A DNA stretch of 64,000 nucleotides from Komagataeibacter kakiaceti JCM 25156 (lineage in GTDB: Bacteria > Pseudomonadota > Alphaproteobacteria > Acetobacterales > Acetobacteraceae), in assembly GCF_000613305.1 (NCBI RefSeq), contig NZ_BAIO01000001.1:1-64000 (forward strand), written 5' to 3'. Made by a program: the position numbers and the translations under genes. The notes beneath the pieces were generated by a model, which saw nothing but the letters and a program-made list of their open reading frames with translations, ran no database searches and was not told the origin of the DNA. Positions 27,313-37,386 of the stretch are shown piece after piece (positions within the stretch are counted from its first letter, which is position 1; each line of letters opens with the position of its first letter).

Positions 27313-28395
27313 TTACAGATATTTTTTCAGGATATTCCATTGGGGGGCGGCTTTCCCGTTGTCGATCTCCAATCCATACGGATAAGCGGGACCAAGATCC
27401 TTGCCCGTTCCCCAATAATAAAATGGAATGTTCTGATCATAGCAAAAGCGCATGGTTGTTTCCAGTGCCGTTAACCAGCCCGTGTCATCCTGTGCGCCCG
27501 GACGGTCTTGCCGTCCCGCTCCACATTCACCAATGTTTCCCTTCAGTTTATGGGTGCGCAGCCATTTCAGAAAGGGTGTAAGGCGTTTTATGCCAATATT
27601 CGTGGTTAATGCGCCGCCAGAAACCTGATCCCCTATTGCAATCTCTTCATCCCAGTAATAATGGGTGCCCGAATTGTCGCGGTCCAGATAGCCGTGAGCC
27701 GAGAATACCAGCCGTCCGAGCGGGTCCTGTAACAGATGGAGCGTTGGGTTATTGACCGGCCATGATGCCGCGCTGGAATGTCCGTATCCTTCCACCCAGA
27801 CAGGTCTTCTCTCTCCCGTCTGCCTGATTGCAATAATGGCAGCCTGAGCCGCGTCCTGCCATGCAAGACCCTGCTGCGCTATGGAAGCGCCGGGAAGGTT
27901 GGACGGCTCCCCCATAAGATCCCAACCTGCGATGTTGGAAAGACCGCCAAAAGATTGGATAAATCTCTTCCAGAAATCAGCGAACAGGTCAGCTTTCAGG
28001 TTTCCATCACCGAAACAGAGATCCTGCCCCATCTGTTGATAATGACCATAATTATGGCACGGTTCGCAGATTACATTGATTTTCAACGTTTTACACTGCT
28101 CGATAATGGAGCGGTAAATGTGGCAGTAATCCGTGTCCAGGTCCGCGCCCAGCCTTGGTTGGAAATGCTCCCACAATCCCGGAAGGCGGATATGCCTGAC
28201 ACCTTGGCTGGCATAGTAATGAAGCATTTCCGATGTTGGAATTCCCGGCGGCGTATCTTCCAGACCTGAACAGTTGATCCCGCAGGTGAAGCCGGTATTA
28301 TTTTTTCCGTGGCTCCAGGCAGTATGGCTCCCCAGCAGAGTTGCCAATGTAGTCCCTGTAAAGCCTGATAACATCTGCCGGCGCGTGAAACCCAT
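27313..28395 (-). CDS. glycoside hydrolase family 5 (cellulase-like), Tat-exported
   Basis: 360 residues. The N-terminus MGFTRRQMLSGFTGT is a twin-arginine-type signal. The (beta/alpha)8 GH5 features are HIRLPG after strand 2, CEPCHNYG, the acid/base Glu in GWDLMGEPSN (about residue 165; G-E-P where N-E-P is usual) and the nucleophile Glu in NIGECGAG (about 287). Known GH5 enzymes cleave beta-1,4-glucan and related chains. Beside gum-type genes it could trim or release the exopolysaccharide, whose backbone in acetan-like polymers is cellulose-like; this is inference. The Asn-to-Gly change next to the acid/base Glu is unusual. Confidence 0.85.
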   Translation of the reverse strand: MGFTRRQMLSGFTGTTLATLLGSHTAWSHGKNNTGFTCGINCSGLEDTPPGIPTSEMLHYYASQGVRHIRLPGLWEHFQPRLGADLDTDYCHIYRSIIEQCKTLKINVICEPCHNYGHYQQMGQDLCFGDGNLKADLFADFWKRFIQSFGGLSNIAGWDLMGEPSNLPGASIAQQGLAWQDAAQAAIIAIRQTGERRPVWVEGYGHSSAASWPVNNPTLHLLQDPLGRLVFSAHGYLDRDNSGTHYYWDEEIAIGDQVSGGALTTNIGIKRLTPFLKWLRTHKLKGNIGECGAGRQDRPGAQDDTGWLTALETTMRFCYDQNIPFYYWGTGKDLGPAYPYGLEIDNGKAAPQWNILKKYL

Positions 28396-28549
28396 TTTAT
28401 CTTTCTTCCATCATGGACGTTTTTTACCGTCTACCAGACGGTTCCATAATAGATAGATAAACTTCAATCGACATTTCTGCTTCTGAGTGTCCTTCTTTTC
28501 ACTTATTTTTCATATTCCATGCCGGACAGAACATGAAGTAGCCGGTTTT

Positions 28550-28873
28550 TTAGCATTTTGTCTGCCATTCGCAGTTTCCTGCCGTGTCACAGATATGTTT
28601 GGGTACACAGGATTCGTTGCCTGGGGGGGGATAGATAGCCGCAGGCTGTGTCCCTAAATCAAGGGGGGCGGCAGGAGGCAGTTCCATGGGCTCCGGGGGC
28701 ACGACATCATAATTATGATCGCACTGGGGCGTATGTCGGCAGGGCCCGCTTGTACAATCCCATACCCATTGGCATTTCTGCTCGTCAGCATGGAGGGGGA
28801 AGCTCCATAACAGCGTGCCCAAGCTGAGCATTCCGGCGCATATCCGGAGTTTTCTGCCAAAAATACGGTTCAC
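28550..28873 (-). CDS. small Cys-rich exported protein of unknown function
   Basis: 107 residues with a signal peptide (ICAGMLSLGTLLWSFPLHADE, cleavage near residue 30). The mature part has paired cysteines (CQWVWDCTSGPCRH, then CVPKHICDTAGNCEWQTKC) and a Pro-rich middle (PPEPMELPPAAP). The C-x-W-x-x-C pattern and length recall the lipoprotein at 44789-45123. Likely periplasmic with disulfides. It lies within the exopolysaccharide locus, upstream of the divergent wzx. Confidence 0.65.
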   Translation of the reverse strand: MNRIFGRKLRICAGMLSLGTLLWSFPLHADEQKCQWVWDCTSGPCRHTPQCDHNYDVVPPEPMELPPAAPLDLGTQPAAIYPPPGNESCVPKHICDTAGNCEWQTKC

Positions 28874-29068
28874 CAGCCGTTATCTCTTTTCAGGTTCCAG
28901 CCTGCGCGAAACAGGGGATTTTCTTCATTTCTGCCCCATTATGGATGCTTTTCCACCAGGTCGCCATGGGGGTGGGTTCATTATGATCTGCCCGTTGCGG
29001 ATTTTCCCTATCGCGGATCACGGGCATAATGCACCATATGCCATATCTTTTCACAGCTATGATGACCC

Positions 29069-30315
29069 ATGCGCTTTCTTACGTCTTTCATTGAACAGGC
29101 CATGGGCGCCCTGCTTACTTTTGCGGTCAACATATGGATGGCGCGGGACGGCCACCCCGCAGCCTATGGGGTGTATGTATTCTGGCTGACCATTGCCTGG
29201 ATGGCGGGTACCGCGCAGTCAACGCTTGTCACTTCTCATCTTATGAGCCTGCCCCATGTTGATCCGGAACAGCGCAAAAAGCCCGAACAGTTTTTTCTGA
29301 CCATACAGGTCATGTTCATCATCGGGCTGACCTGTCTGACAGAACTTCTGTCCCGGGGTATGGCGCATGCGGGCAATATCTTCAGTGCCGAGGGAGCCGT
29401 GCTGTTCGTCCCCGGCTTCCTGCTGTTCCAGTATGCCCGGGCCCTTGCCTTTTCGCGCCAGCGAACCGTGGCGGCGGCCAGCCTGACGGGATGCGCCCTC
29501 TTTCTTTCCCTTATGATGATCGGAATCTATCATGTCACCGGCCATCTGCCTTCCGCCAATGACGGGTTACTCATTTCCGGTCTGGCCTATGGAGGAAGCG
29601 CCCTGGCTTTTGTGATAGGCCTCATGAAGCAATACTGCCTGCCCCTGAAATGGCGGGAGATGAAGCCCTATATGCATTATCTGCACAGTTCCGGATGGAT
29701 ATTGCTCGGCGCGGCCTCGTCCGAACTGACCAACCGCCTGTTCAGCTTCGCCACTGCGTGGCATTACGGCGCCAATGGTCTGGCCATACTGAGCGCCACA
29801 CAGATCGCCCTGCGTCCCGCGTGATGATCAGCGCCGCATGGGCCTCGACCGCCCAGCCACGCATTGCCCATATGTGGGCGGAAAACCGTTACCGTCAGTT
29901 CTGGAAATTTCTTGCTGTCGGGACGCTGATCCCCGTGGTCGGGAGCTTTGTCTGGAGCCTTCTGGTCTTCATGAACTGGGATTTCTTAAGACGGCTTTTG
30001 TATCATGGAAATTACGCCAACACCGCCGATCTTATCCTGTTATGGGGCGGCAATGTCATTCTTGGGAGTATCCTGAGCGGGGGAAGCTGCGCGCTGCTGG
30101 CCACCAGACGTTTCCGGACCCTTGCATATACAGACATCCTGAGTGCCTGCGCTACCTGCGTCGCCATGGCGGGTGTCATCCTGTTCCTGCCCTATCCATT
30201 TGTAATTGCTGGAACAATGGTGGGGCAGGCCATGCAGGTTATCGCGCTGGCCATGGTTTTTTATGGTATGTTCCGGGCTACATCCCGGGCACACCCCGCA
30301 TCTGCCACACCATGA
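29069..30315 (+). pseudogene. wzx: Wzx-like polysaccharide flippase (frame broken)
   Basis: About 415 residues over two frames joining near 29815. Multiple hydrophobic segments (a dozen by eye) and the N-terminal FIEQAMGALLTFAVNIWMAR pattern fit the MATE/Wzx superfamily of lipid-linked oligosaccharide flippases. The first frame ends ALRPA then stop; the second continues VMISAAWASTAQPRIA. One lost G in CCCGCGTG would rejoin them. It would move the undecaprenyl-linked repeat unit to the periplasm for the Wzy-like protein at 31507. Gene symbol by role, not close homology. Confidence 0.75.
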
Positions 30316-30439
30316 TATGAAAAAATGTCAGGGCCTGATTATCATGGTCATCCGCCTGGCCGGGGCGTCAGTTCCTGTGTCATATGACTGACTGTCGCCC
30401 ATGTGCAAAATCACTCAGGCCGCTTTTCAGGGCGGGCAG

Positions 30440-31425
30440 TCAGATTTGCGGTCCAGCCCCGCTCTTGCGTGCTTCCGGGATGAAATCCAGAGATCCGACG
30501 CCAAACTTGCCCAACGCCTTGCAGACTTGCAGGTAATCCCCTGGCCGTTTACGGAATAACCACATCCCCCCATATACGAGCAGTTGGGCAAGGGCGATCG
30601 CGTAGACCCCCAGACGGGTCGTCAGGGGATGAGGACTGATGGCCAGACGCACCATGCCGAATGCCGTGAGCTGCGCTGGACGCGTTGGCACATATAGGCA
30701 AATGTCATGCGTCCCGCCTCGTTAAACTCCCATACCCGCGCATTGGCGCACCACACAAACCGACGTTTTTCATGCGCAAGGGTAAGCAGAAGAAGGGTAT
30801 CCTCACCGCCACAGCGGCCCAGTTTTTCATCAAAGGGCGTTTTTTCCGCCAGGCAGGTGGCGCGGCGCATCATCGAATTGCCGGTTCCCAGACCGCGCGG
30901 CTGAGGCGGAAACCAGCGGAGCGGATAAATCTCCGCATCCTGCTTCATGTGGAAATCAGTTGTATAAAAACGACCATCCGCATCCCAGTCAGGTGCGGAT
31001 CCCCCCGCGAAAACAGGATATTTGGGCCCGAAACTGGCATCCGCGCCTGTCCTGTCCAGACAGGTGAAATGGGCCGTCATCCAGCCGGGTTCCGGCGCTT
31101 CATCATCATCCACGAATGCAATGAAGGCACCTTTCGCCGCGGCCACGCCACAGTTGCGGGCATGGGCGATATTGCGTACACCTGCGGGGACATGACGCAG
31201 GGGAACGGGACTTTGTGGCTGCAGGCGGGCCACAACGTCCCGCGCCATCCGGTCCGGATGATTATCCGCCACCACAATTTCCCATATCAGCCCGTCAGGC
31301 ACGCCGGTCTGGCCCATGCAGGCGCTCAGGGTCCGCTCCAGCAGGTCCATGCGATCATAACATGGAATGACAATGCTCACCGTTACCGGGCATTCCCGCG
31401 TAGCAACCGCTGAGGAATTATGCAC
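30440..31425 (-). pseudogene. family 2 glycosyltransferase (frame broken near the C-terminus)
   Basis: About 328 residues. The GT-A fold starts VTVSIVIPCYDRMDLLERTL (about residues 14-33), has the nucleotide-binding FVDDDEAPEPGWM (D-x-D type, about 104-116) and the GGEDTLLLL acceptor-site motif (ED, about 213). Near 30685 the frame changes; the C-terminus continues PAQLTAFGMVRLAISPHP with one or two hydrophobic segments, so the enzyme is membrane-anchored. One lost G explains the shift. A repeat-unit assembling transferase; sugar unknown. Confidence 0.8.
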
Positions 31426-31506
31426 AAATGCCGTCCTTGTTCTGGCTGTATAACCGGCTGGCAGTAGAGCATATTTTTTCAGGCCGTTACAGTAGGGGCA
31501 GGCAGG

Positions 31507-32856
31507 ATGGCTGAGCAGGCTGATTCTATTCTGGGGAAAAACATCCAGCAGACCGACTGGGTCAGTCGTCTTTCCACCATCCTGCTATGCGCCATGATGC
31601 TCTTTTCGATCGTGAGCGTTCCGGACTTCAATCGCACCGCCTCGGTCGCAGCCAGCACGGACCATGTCAACCCGATCAACCGGTTTGTCTGGCTGGGGCT
31701 GCTGAGCATGGCGCTCCCCCTTATCCGGGCGCGATGGGCGCAGATTTTGCGCCTGATAAAGGCATCATGGCTGCTGATCGGGCTTTTTCTCTATTTTACA
31801 TGCAGCACGGTGTGGGCGCTTGACCCGGCCATATCCACCCGCCGCATCATGTTCGCATGGATCGAGATCATCCTTGCGGTCACACTCACATGCACCATGA
31901 AAGACCGGAAATATCTTCTGAAATTCATTTTCATTTCCTGTCTGGTAGCCGCCGTGGCGGATCTGATCGTATGGATCCTCATGCCGGGCTACGCCATGAC
32001 CAGCGAAGGGTTGGCAGGCATACAGAGCCAGAAGAACCAGACCGGCCTGATCATGATGTATGGTCTTCTGGCGGGCGCGCCTCTTCTGCTCTATCGCCCG
32101 CCCAAACGGGAACGCTACCGGATCCTGGCCGGGATGGGGCTGTTGTTCCTGCTGCTTCTGGCCAGCCGGTCCAAGACCTGTCTGGGCATCATCATGGTCA
32201 TGCCCGTTCTGGTCGTGCTGTTTTTCAAGCTTACGCACAGCCGCATGTCATTATCCGTGGCCATTGTCACGTCCATTTCCGCCATCTTCATCTGTATCGT
32301 CTTTGGGTATTTCATATGGTGCGAGATTACGAACGTATCTCCCTTTGCCCTTTTTCAGGATATGACCTTTACCAGCCGGACCGATCTTTGGTCCTTCATG
32401 TTTCAGGAAATCCAGAAACGCCCGTGGTTCGGGGCCGGGTTCTATTCATTCTGGTCCATTGACCCCTCGGTCCAGCCCAGCCTCAAGACATCCATGTGGT
32501 TCGGCAGTGAGGCGCATATCAACGAAGCCCATGACGGATATCTCGATCTGCTGGCCACCGGGGGGGCAGTCGGATTTATCTGGGGTCTGTCGGTTATCAT
32601 CCGCACATTCACACTGGCGCTTGAGGCACTGGGCCGGGCCGGCCGGCCCGACCCGGCCCGGCCGACCGTCCTGAGCTATCCTCTGGCCTGCTTCCATGTG
32701 TCTTTTCTGTGCGCCCTGTGCATTCACAATTTTACGGAATCAAACCTGTTCTGTAATAACGGCATGCTGGCCGTTGCCCTCTATTTTACGATTTTCGATC
32801 TGGAAGATTGGGAAGAAAACGACGACCAGCCCCTATCGCAAAGCGGGCTGGCATAG
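31507..32856 (+). CDS. wzy: Wzy/O-antigen ligase-family polymerase
   Basis: 449 residues with about ten membrane segments and a large polar loop at about residues 280-350 (FTSRTDLWSFMFQEIQKRPW then GAGFYSFW...EAHNxxHDGYLDLL type), the O-antigen ligase/polymerase pattern: an Arg in TSRTDLW and the His in NEAHDGYL. It would polymerise the repeat unit in the periplasm. It is divergent from the GT2 gene and convergent with the GT4 gene. Frame intact. Symbol by role. Confidence 0.8.
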   Translation: MAEQADSILGKNIQQTDWVSRLSTILLCAMMLFSIVSVPDFNRTASVAASTDHVNPINRFVWLGLLSMALPLIRARWAQILRLIKASWLLIGLFLYFTCSTVWALDPAISTRRIMFAWIEIILAVTLTCTMKDRKYLLKFIFISCLVAAVADLIVWILMPGYAMTSEGLAGIQSQKNQTGLIMMYGLLAGAPLLLYRPPKRERYRILAGMGLLFLLLLASRSKTCLGIIMVMPVLVVLFFKLTHSRMSLSVAIVTSISAIFICIVFGYFIWCEITNVSPFALFQDMTFTSRTDLWSFMFQEIQKRPWFGAGFYSFWSIDPSVQPSLKTSMWFGSEAHINEAHDGYLDLLATGGAVGFIWGLSVIIRTFTLALEALGRAGRPDPARPTVLSYPLACFHVSFLCALCIHNFTESNLFCNNGMLAVALYFTIFDLEDWEENDDQPLSQSGLA

Positions 32857-32866
32857 GCAGGGCCGA

Positions 32867-34225
32867 TCATTCAGGCCTGTCGCGAAAGGGCATGCCCCAG
32901 TCTGGTCGGGTTGGGCGTTTTCCCAGCACCCAGCGGTAAATCTCCATGATCTGATCCGCCTTGCGGGACCAGGTGAAAAAGGTATTCGCCCGTGTCCGGC
33001 CATTGCGTGACAGAGGCTCAAGCTGATCAGGTTGCGCCACGATGCGCCCCAGAATTTCCCGAAGCGCATGAACAAACGCGGGACGGGCGGCAAGGGGCAC
33101 CAGAAAGGCACAGTTGGGAGAGGCCAGCTCCGCCGGGCCGCCATAATCCGCAATGACCGGAACCACCCCCATGGCCATGGCCTCCAGCACCACCGCCCCG
33201 CCGAATTCCCGGATGGAGGGAAAGGTCAGGATATCAGCCTGGCCAAGATGCTCCGCTATCTGGTGATGGCTCAACGCTCCCGTGAAATGTACCTTTCCCT
33301 CAATACCGAATTGACTGATCTGCGCGCGCAGCCGGGCTTCTTCCGGACCGATCCCGATAATCGTCAAGGTCATCCGCCCCGCCTGTAGAAAGGGAGCCGC
33401 TGCCTCGATGAGCATGTCACATCCCTTGTAGGGCACCAGCCGGCCAATATAGATGGCATGGATCGGCCTGTTGGCATAATCCCGCGCCATATGCGCCACA
33501 GGGAAGCGGCGGGGATCAAAACCGTTTTCGGGGATGTAGAAGGTCTTCTGCCGCCATTTTGCAGGGATTTCCCGCCAGGCGCTGATCCCGCCCGCGATAA
33601 TGGCCGCCGCGGCGTTGCGGGTGGATCTGTATCCCGGCACGAACCTGAACAGGAACCGGAACCGGGACAGCCACTCCCCTTCCTGCTTCTGTAAATCAGG
33701 AAACTGGGGGGGCCACGGCAGCCCCCCGTTGATGGGCCCCAGAACGAAAGGCACCCCGGACCCCTGGCACCATGAGGCAAACGGGCTGGGCACGGCGGGG
33801 CTGACCGGCGTGACCCGGTGTACCAGGTCAAACTGCTGCCCTTTCAGCGCCTTGCGGAAGCGCTGCCAGGCAAACCATTCAAACAACAGATAGGATGGGA
33901 TGGTCAGCGCCGTCAGGACGGCCCAGCCCTTGTTGGGTCCGCTGATCCGGTTGACCAGGCGTACCATCGGTTCAAAAATGAACTCGGTATCAATGGCCGT
34001 GTAATCACGCCCTTCCTTCAGGCCCGCCCGATCAAGGGCCGGTCTGTTGCGCTGGCGTGTCACCAGATGCACATCGGCCAGACGGGCAACGGCTTCGTAA
34101 TGTGACCATCCCACAAGGGGAACGCTGTACCATTCCGGATTGCAGGATTCCGCCAGCATCAGAACGCGCGGGCGGAAATATTTTCCTGTCGTGCCCGGGG
34201 AAGATTTTTCTGCGACAGGCTCCAT
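32867..34225 (-). CDS. family 4 glycosyltransferase
   Basis: About 452 residues from the ATG at 34225; an upstream ATG at 34258 would overlap gumB by 26 bases and is possible. GT-B fold: the C-terminal domain has IYIGRLVPYKGCDMLIEAA (family G-R-L-x-x-x-K-G), GIGPEEARLRAQI, and the E-x7-E motif in FPSIREFGGAVVLEAMAMG. Retaining transferase using a nucleotide sugar. It follows gumB on the minus strand, so the two are translationally close. Frame intact. Confidence 0.87.
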   Translation of the reverse strand: MEPVAEKSSPGTTGKYFRPRVLMLAESCNPEWYSVPLVGWSHYEAVARLADVHLVTRQRNRPALDRAGLKEGRDYTAIDTEFIFEPMVRLVNRISGPNKGWAVLTALTIPSYLLFEWFAWQRFRKALKGQQFDLVHRVTPVSPAVPSPFASWCQGSGVPFVLGPINGGLPWPPQFPDLQKQEGEWLSRFRFLFRFVPGYRSTRNAAAAIIAGGISAWREIPAKWRQKTFYIPENGFDPRRFPVAHMARDYANRPIHAIYIGRLVPYKGCDMLIEAAAPFLQAGRMTLTIIGIGPEEARLRAQISQFGIEGKVHFTGALSHHQIAEHLGQADILTFPSIREFGGAVVLEAMAMGVVPVIADYGGPAELASPNCAFLVPLAARPAFVHALREILGRIVAQPDQLEPLSRNGRTRANTFFTWSRKADQIMEIYRWVLGKRPTRPDWGMPFRDRPE

Positions 34226-34232
34226 GCTTCCC

Positions 34233-34946
34233 CTAGTAGAACATTCCGGTTCCGACATTGTAGTTCAGTGTCCGGTTGAAGGGGATGGCCTTGTCGATAT
34301 ACTGCTCGATAAAGAGATCGAACGAACCGGCTTCCGTCTTGGGAATATAGACGACATCCCCCGGCCGCAGGGCGACATTATCGCGACTATCCGCCGTGTT
34401 GAGATAACGCCGCAGGTTGACGACCCGCATCATCGGGCGGCCATCGGCCCGGCGGCGGATGAGAATGGTTTCGCTCATTTCAGCGGCGTCAATCGCGCCA
34501 CCTGCCGTAATGACAGCCTGCATGGCGTTGGTTGGTCCCACCATGGGGTAGATACCCTGTTTCTTGACTTCACCACCCACAAAAACCTGGGCCGCGTCAT
34601 AGGCATGGATCAACACATCGGGCGAGGGTTCCCGCAGATAGGCCGTATACCGTTCGGTCAGTATCTTTCGCAGATCCTCCACGGTAATGCCGGCCGCCTG
34701 CACCGTTCCCACCAGTGGCGCGGACAGGCTGCCATCCGGCGCTATGGGGATATTGGTTTCATTCAGTTCCGGGTTGAGAATGAAACGTAATCCTATGCTA
34801 TCCCCCGGTGCGAGATGATAGGGTACGACATCATCCGACCACGGCACGAAGTTCTTGGCCCCATGCGGTCGGGGATCCAGATGCTGCACGCAACCACCCA
34901 GAAGCACCACGCTTGCGAAGAGCAGGAACCAGGGAAAGAAGCGCAT
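34233..34946 (-). CDS. gumB: Wza/GumB-type outer-membrane polysaccharide export lipoprotein
   Basis: 237 residues. The lipobox VVLLGGC (Cys 19) ends the signal peptide. The polysaccharide-export (PES) domain YHLAPGDSIGLRF (about 47-59) is followed by one or two SLBB segments (VFVGGEVKKQGIYPMVGPTN and VALRPGDVVYIPKTE). Such proteins form the outer-membrane channel of Wzy-dependent export. I chose the ATG at 34946 since the lipobox then falls at the right distance. gumC is divergent, starting at 35175, so the 228 bases between are likely a two-way promoter region. Confidence 0.92.
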   Translation of the reverse strand: MRFFPWFLLFASVVLLGGCVQHLDPRPHGAKNFVPWSDDVVPYHLAPGDSIGLRFILNPELNETNIPIAPDGSLSAPLVGTVQAAGITVEDLRKILTERYTAYLREPSPDVLIHAYDAAQVFVGGEVKKQGIYPMVGPTNAMQAVITAGGAIDAAEMSETILIRRRADGRPMMRVVNLRRYLNTADSRDNVALRPGDVVYIPKTEAGSFDLFIEQYIDKAIPFNRTLNYNVGTGMFY

Positions 34947-35174
34947 AGATTCCAGACAGTTCGGATTGCAAGATTCACTTTTAGGTTCTAGTAAACTTTT
35001 TCGAAGTCCCATGCAACAGGGGGTCTGGTCTGATAGAACCGGATACACACCGCCAGACGGTAACATATTGCAAAGGTCGGTCATGCTACATTTTCTGGTT
35101 TCCGTAACATTAACAGATGCCTAAAATATAAAACCGCAATATGTTCTGCAAAATGACTGTTACTGGCGCCCTGA

Positions 35175-36692
35175 ATGACTGAAAAAACCAAGCCATTTCT
35201 GATCGCCAGGTCCGCTTCATATCACAAATGGAGCATCAGGGACATACTGACGTCATTTTTCTACTATCAGAATGTTATAACCATAGCTTTTGTCATTCCT
35301 TGCGTGCTTGGCTTCCTTGCCAGCCTTACGGCGCGCCCCAGCTTTACCGCGCATGCGCGGCTTTTGGTTCTTTACGGGAATGAATATGTCTTCCACCCCA
35401 CGGACCAGCAGAGCGGCAGCAGCATCGTGCTGGACCGCGACCAGATCATGCAGGGGGAGCTGGGGATTCTGAACAGCCCCACGCTGGCCCAGGAAGTCGT
35501 CAACGACGTGGGGCGGCAGACCCTCTATCCGGGGATGAACAGCTTCAACGCGGAAACGCGCCAGAACGCCGTAACGCGGTTCAGCCGGGATCTGCGCATT
35601 ACCATAGTTCCCCAGTCCAACCTGATCGAACTGTCACTGCGCAATCTCAACCGTAATGTCGCCCGGCGCGCACTGGAAGTTTTTGTTCAGGATTACGTTC
35701 GCTACCGGACCGAGGTTTTCAACCGCCGGACCACGGATGCCCCAAGCACCCTGCATCAGCAGATGGTCACCGCGTTTCATGATGCGGAAAATCATCTTGT
35801 CACCTTCGAGCTGGAGCACAACATCAGTGACCTGCCGCAGCAATATTCCCTTCTGCTGCGGCGGGTCAGTGACCTGGAAGATGAAAAAACGGGCATTTTA
35901 AGCGAAATTAATAATCTGGATGCGCAGATCGATACGATAGAACATGCCCTGGCGGTGCTGCCGAAGGTCGTCGAACTCTACGCCGACACTGACGAGAGCG
36001 ACCGCGCGAAGCTGCTGACCAACCGGTTGGGTCAGCTCATGATCCAGAAGGCGGATGTAGGGGGACGCTATAAGGATAATTTTCCTATTCTTCAGGATAT
36101 AAATAAGCAGATCACCGATATTGAAAAAAACCTGCACCAGATCCCGGGGCGGGAAAAGCAGACGACCCGGCAGGGTATCAATTCCGTTTACAATGAGCTG
36201 TACCAGCAGAATGTCCTGCTACATTCCCGGGCAGTCGGCCTTCGCGCCAAACAGACCACCATTGCCGAGGCCGCCGAAAAACTGCATGCCCGCCTTCATG
36301 AACTGGTTTCCCTGTCGGCCCAGTATCGCGCCCTTCAGACCGAGCGGGATGTGATGGGCGCCAGCTATCAGGCCATTACCCAGAATGCCGAGGAAGCCCG
36401 GCTGACAACGGTCGCCAACCAGCAGGCCAGCGCCAATATCCGCGTTGTCCAGCCCCCTGAAACGCCCCTGCATGGCACGAGCCTGCGTCTTCCCCTGCTG
36501 GCTCTGGGGATCTTCGCGGGGGGCATTGTGGGGGCGGCCGTTCTGGCCCTGTGTGTAACCACCCAGAAAATATTCATAACCGTCCGGGACGTGGAAAGCA
36601 TGCTGGGCCTGCCTGTTCTGGCGGCCGTCACTGACAGAAATCCGCCACCGCCACGCCAAAATTCCTTCCTGTTCTGGAAAAGAAAACCCTGA
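35175..36692 (+). CDS. gumC: Wzc/GumC-type polysaccharide co-polymerase
   Basis: 505 residues. Wzz domain with a first membrane helix (VITIAFVIPCVLGFLASL, about 34-51), a long periplasmic coiled-coil part (about 190-420), and a second membrane helix (LLALGIFAGGIVGAAVLALCV, about 457-477). It ends with a short basic tail instead of a kinase domain. It controls chain length and links the inner-membrane polymerase to the GumB channel. The separate kinase-like protein follows with a one-base overlap (TGATG), equivalent to a split Wzc. Frame intact. Confidence 0.92.
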   Translation: MTEKTKPFLIARSASYHKWSIRDILTSFFYYQNVITIAFVIPCVLGFLASLTARPSFTAHARLLVLYGNEYVFHPTDQQSGSSIVLDRDQIMQGELGILNSPTLAQEVVNDVGRQTLYPGMNSFNAETRQNAVTRFSRDLRITIVPQSNLIELSLRNLNRNVARRALEVFVQDYVRYRTEVFNRRTTDAPSTLHQQMVTAFHDAENHLVTFELEHNISDLPQQYSLLLRRVSDLEDEKTGILSEINNLDAQIDTIEHALAVLPKVVELYADTDESDRAKLLTNRLGQLMIQKADVGGRYKDNFPILQDINKQITDIEKNLHQIPGREKQTTRQGINSVYNELYQQNVLLHSRAVGLRAKQTTIAEAAEKLHARLHELVSLSAQYRALQTERDVMGASYQAITQNAEEARLTTVANQQASANIRVVQPPETPLHGTSLRLPLLALGIFAGGIVGAAVLALCVTTQKIFITVRDVESMLGLPVLAAVTDRNPPPPRQNSFLFWKRKP

Positions 36693-37360
36693 TGGCCACT
36701 GCCCTGACGCCAGCGACCATAGCCAGCCAGCTCCATAGCCGCTTTCTCAGTGAGCAGGATGCGACCCGGCTGTTCTATCTGCTTCCCCACCAGCAGCAGA
36801 AAGCCTTTGCCATACAGTTCCTCGCACCCGACCCCGGTGCGGGCACGTCCAGCATCACGCGGGATTTCGCCGTGGTCGCCAGCAGCAGGCTGGGGCTGAA
36901 CATATTGCTGATTTCCATTAGTGAGGCGACGGGCAAGGCCGCGCCTGTCATACACCACCGTTATGCCCTGCCCCTGCAGGCCGTGACCGATATGGATCTG
37001 ACCTTCAACGGCAATCTTTCAGCATTCAAGGTGCAGCAGACGCCCCTTTCCATCGTGATTCCCAACGAACATGTCGGTAGTCGGCTTCATCAGAGAGACT
37101 GGATCAACTATGTCACCAGTCAGGAGAACAATTTCGATCTGATCCTCATAGATTCCCCGGCGGCAAGCGCATCGCACATGGGGGCCGGCCTTTCTGCCAA
37201 TGTGGATGCAAATATTATTGTTCTCGAAGCTGAAAAAACCGATTACAACAAGACAAAATACCTAATAAACTGCATTGAAGAAGTTAAAGGTTACATACTT
37301 GGAACGATATTGAACAAGAGACATTTCTACATACCAAGCTCGATTTACAAAAAGATCTGA
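36692..37360 (+). CDS. CpsD-like cytoplasmic partner of GumC without the Walker lysine
   Basis: 222 residues of the BY-kinase/ParA-like fold. Where Walker A (G-x-G-K-S/T) is expected it reads APDPGAGTSSITRDFA (about 45-60): the ATP-binding Lys is missing. Where the Walker A' Asp is expected it reads ILLISISE. The Walker B FDLILIDSPAAS (about 149-160) is kept, and VDANIIVLEAEKT follows as in the family. The C-terminus lacks a true Tyr cluster (only a few Tyr). Probably a structural or regulatory pseudo-kinase for chain-length control. Starts inside the gumC stop, so coupled. Confidence 0.75.
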   Translation: MATALTPATIASQLHSRFLSEQDATRLFYLLPHQQQKAFAIQFLAPDPGAGTSSITRDFAVVASSRLGLNILLISISEATGKAAPVIHHRYALPLQAVTDMDLTFNGNLSAFKVQQTPLSIVIPNEHVGSRLHQRDWINYVTSQENNFDLILIDSPAASASHMGAGLSANVDANIIVLEAEKTDYNKTKYLINCIEEVKGYILGTILNKRHFYIPSSIYKKI

Positions 37361-37386
37361 TTGTTCATATTGATTCGGGGGCAAAC

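Noticed and set aside
29650..30315. Separate second membrane protein after the flippase
   Set aside because: The frame is the missing C-terminal part of the Wzx-like protein; its upstream portion in that frame is non-coding.
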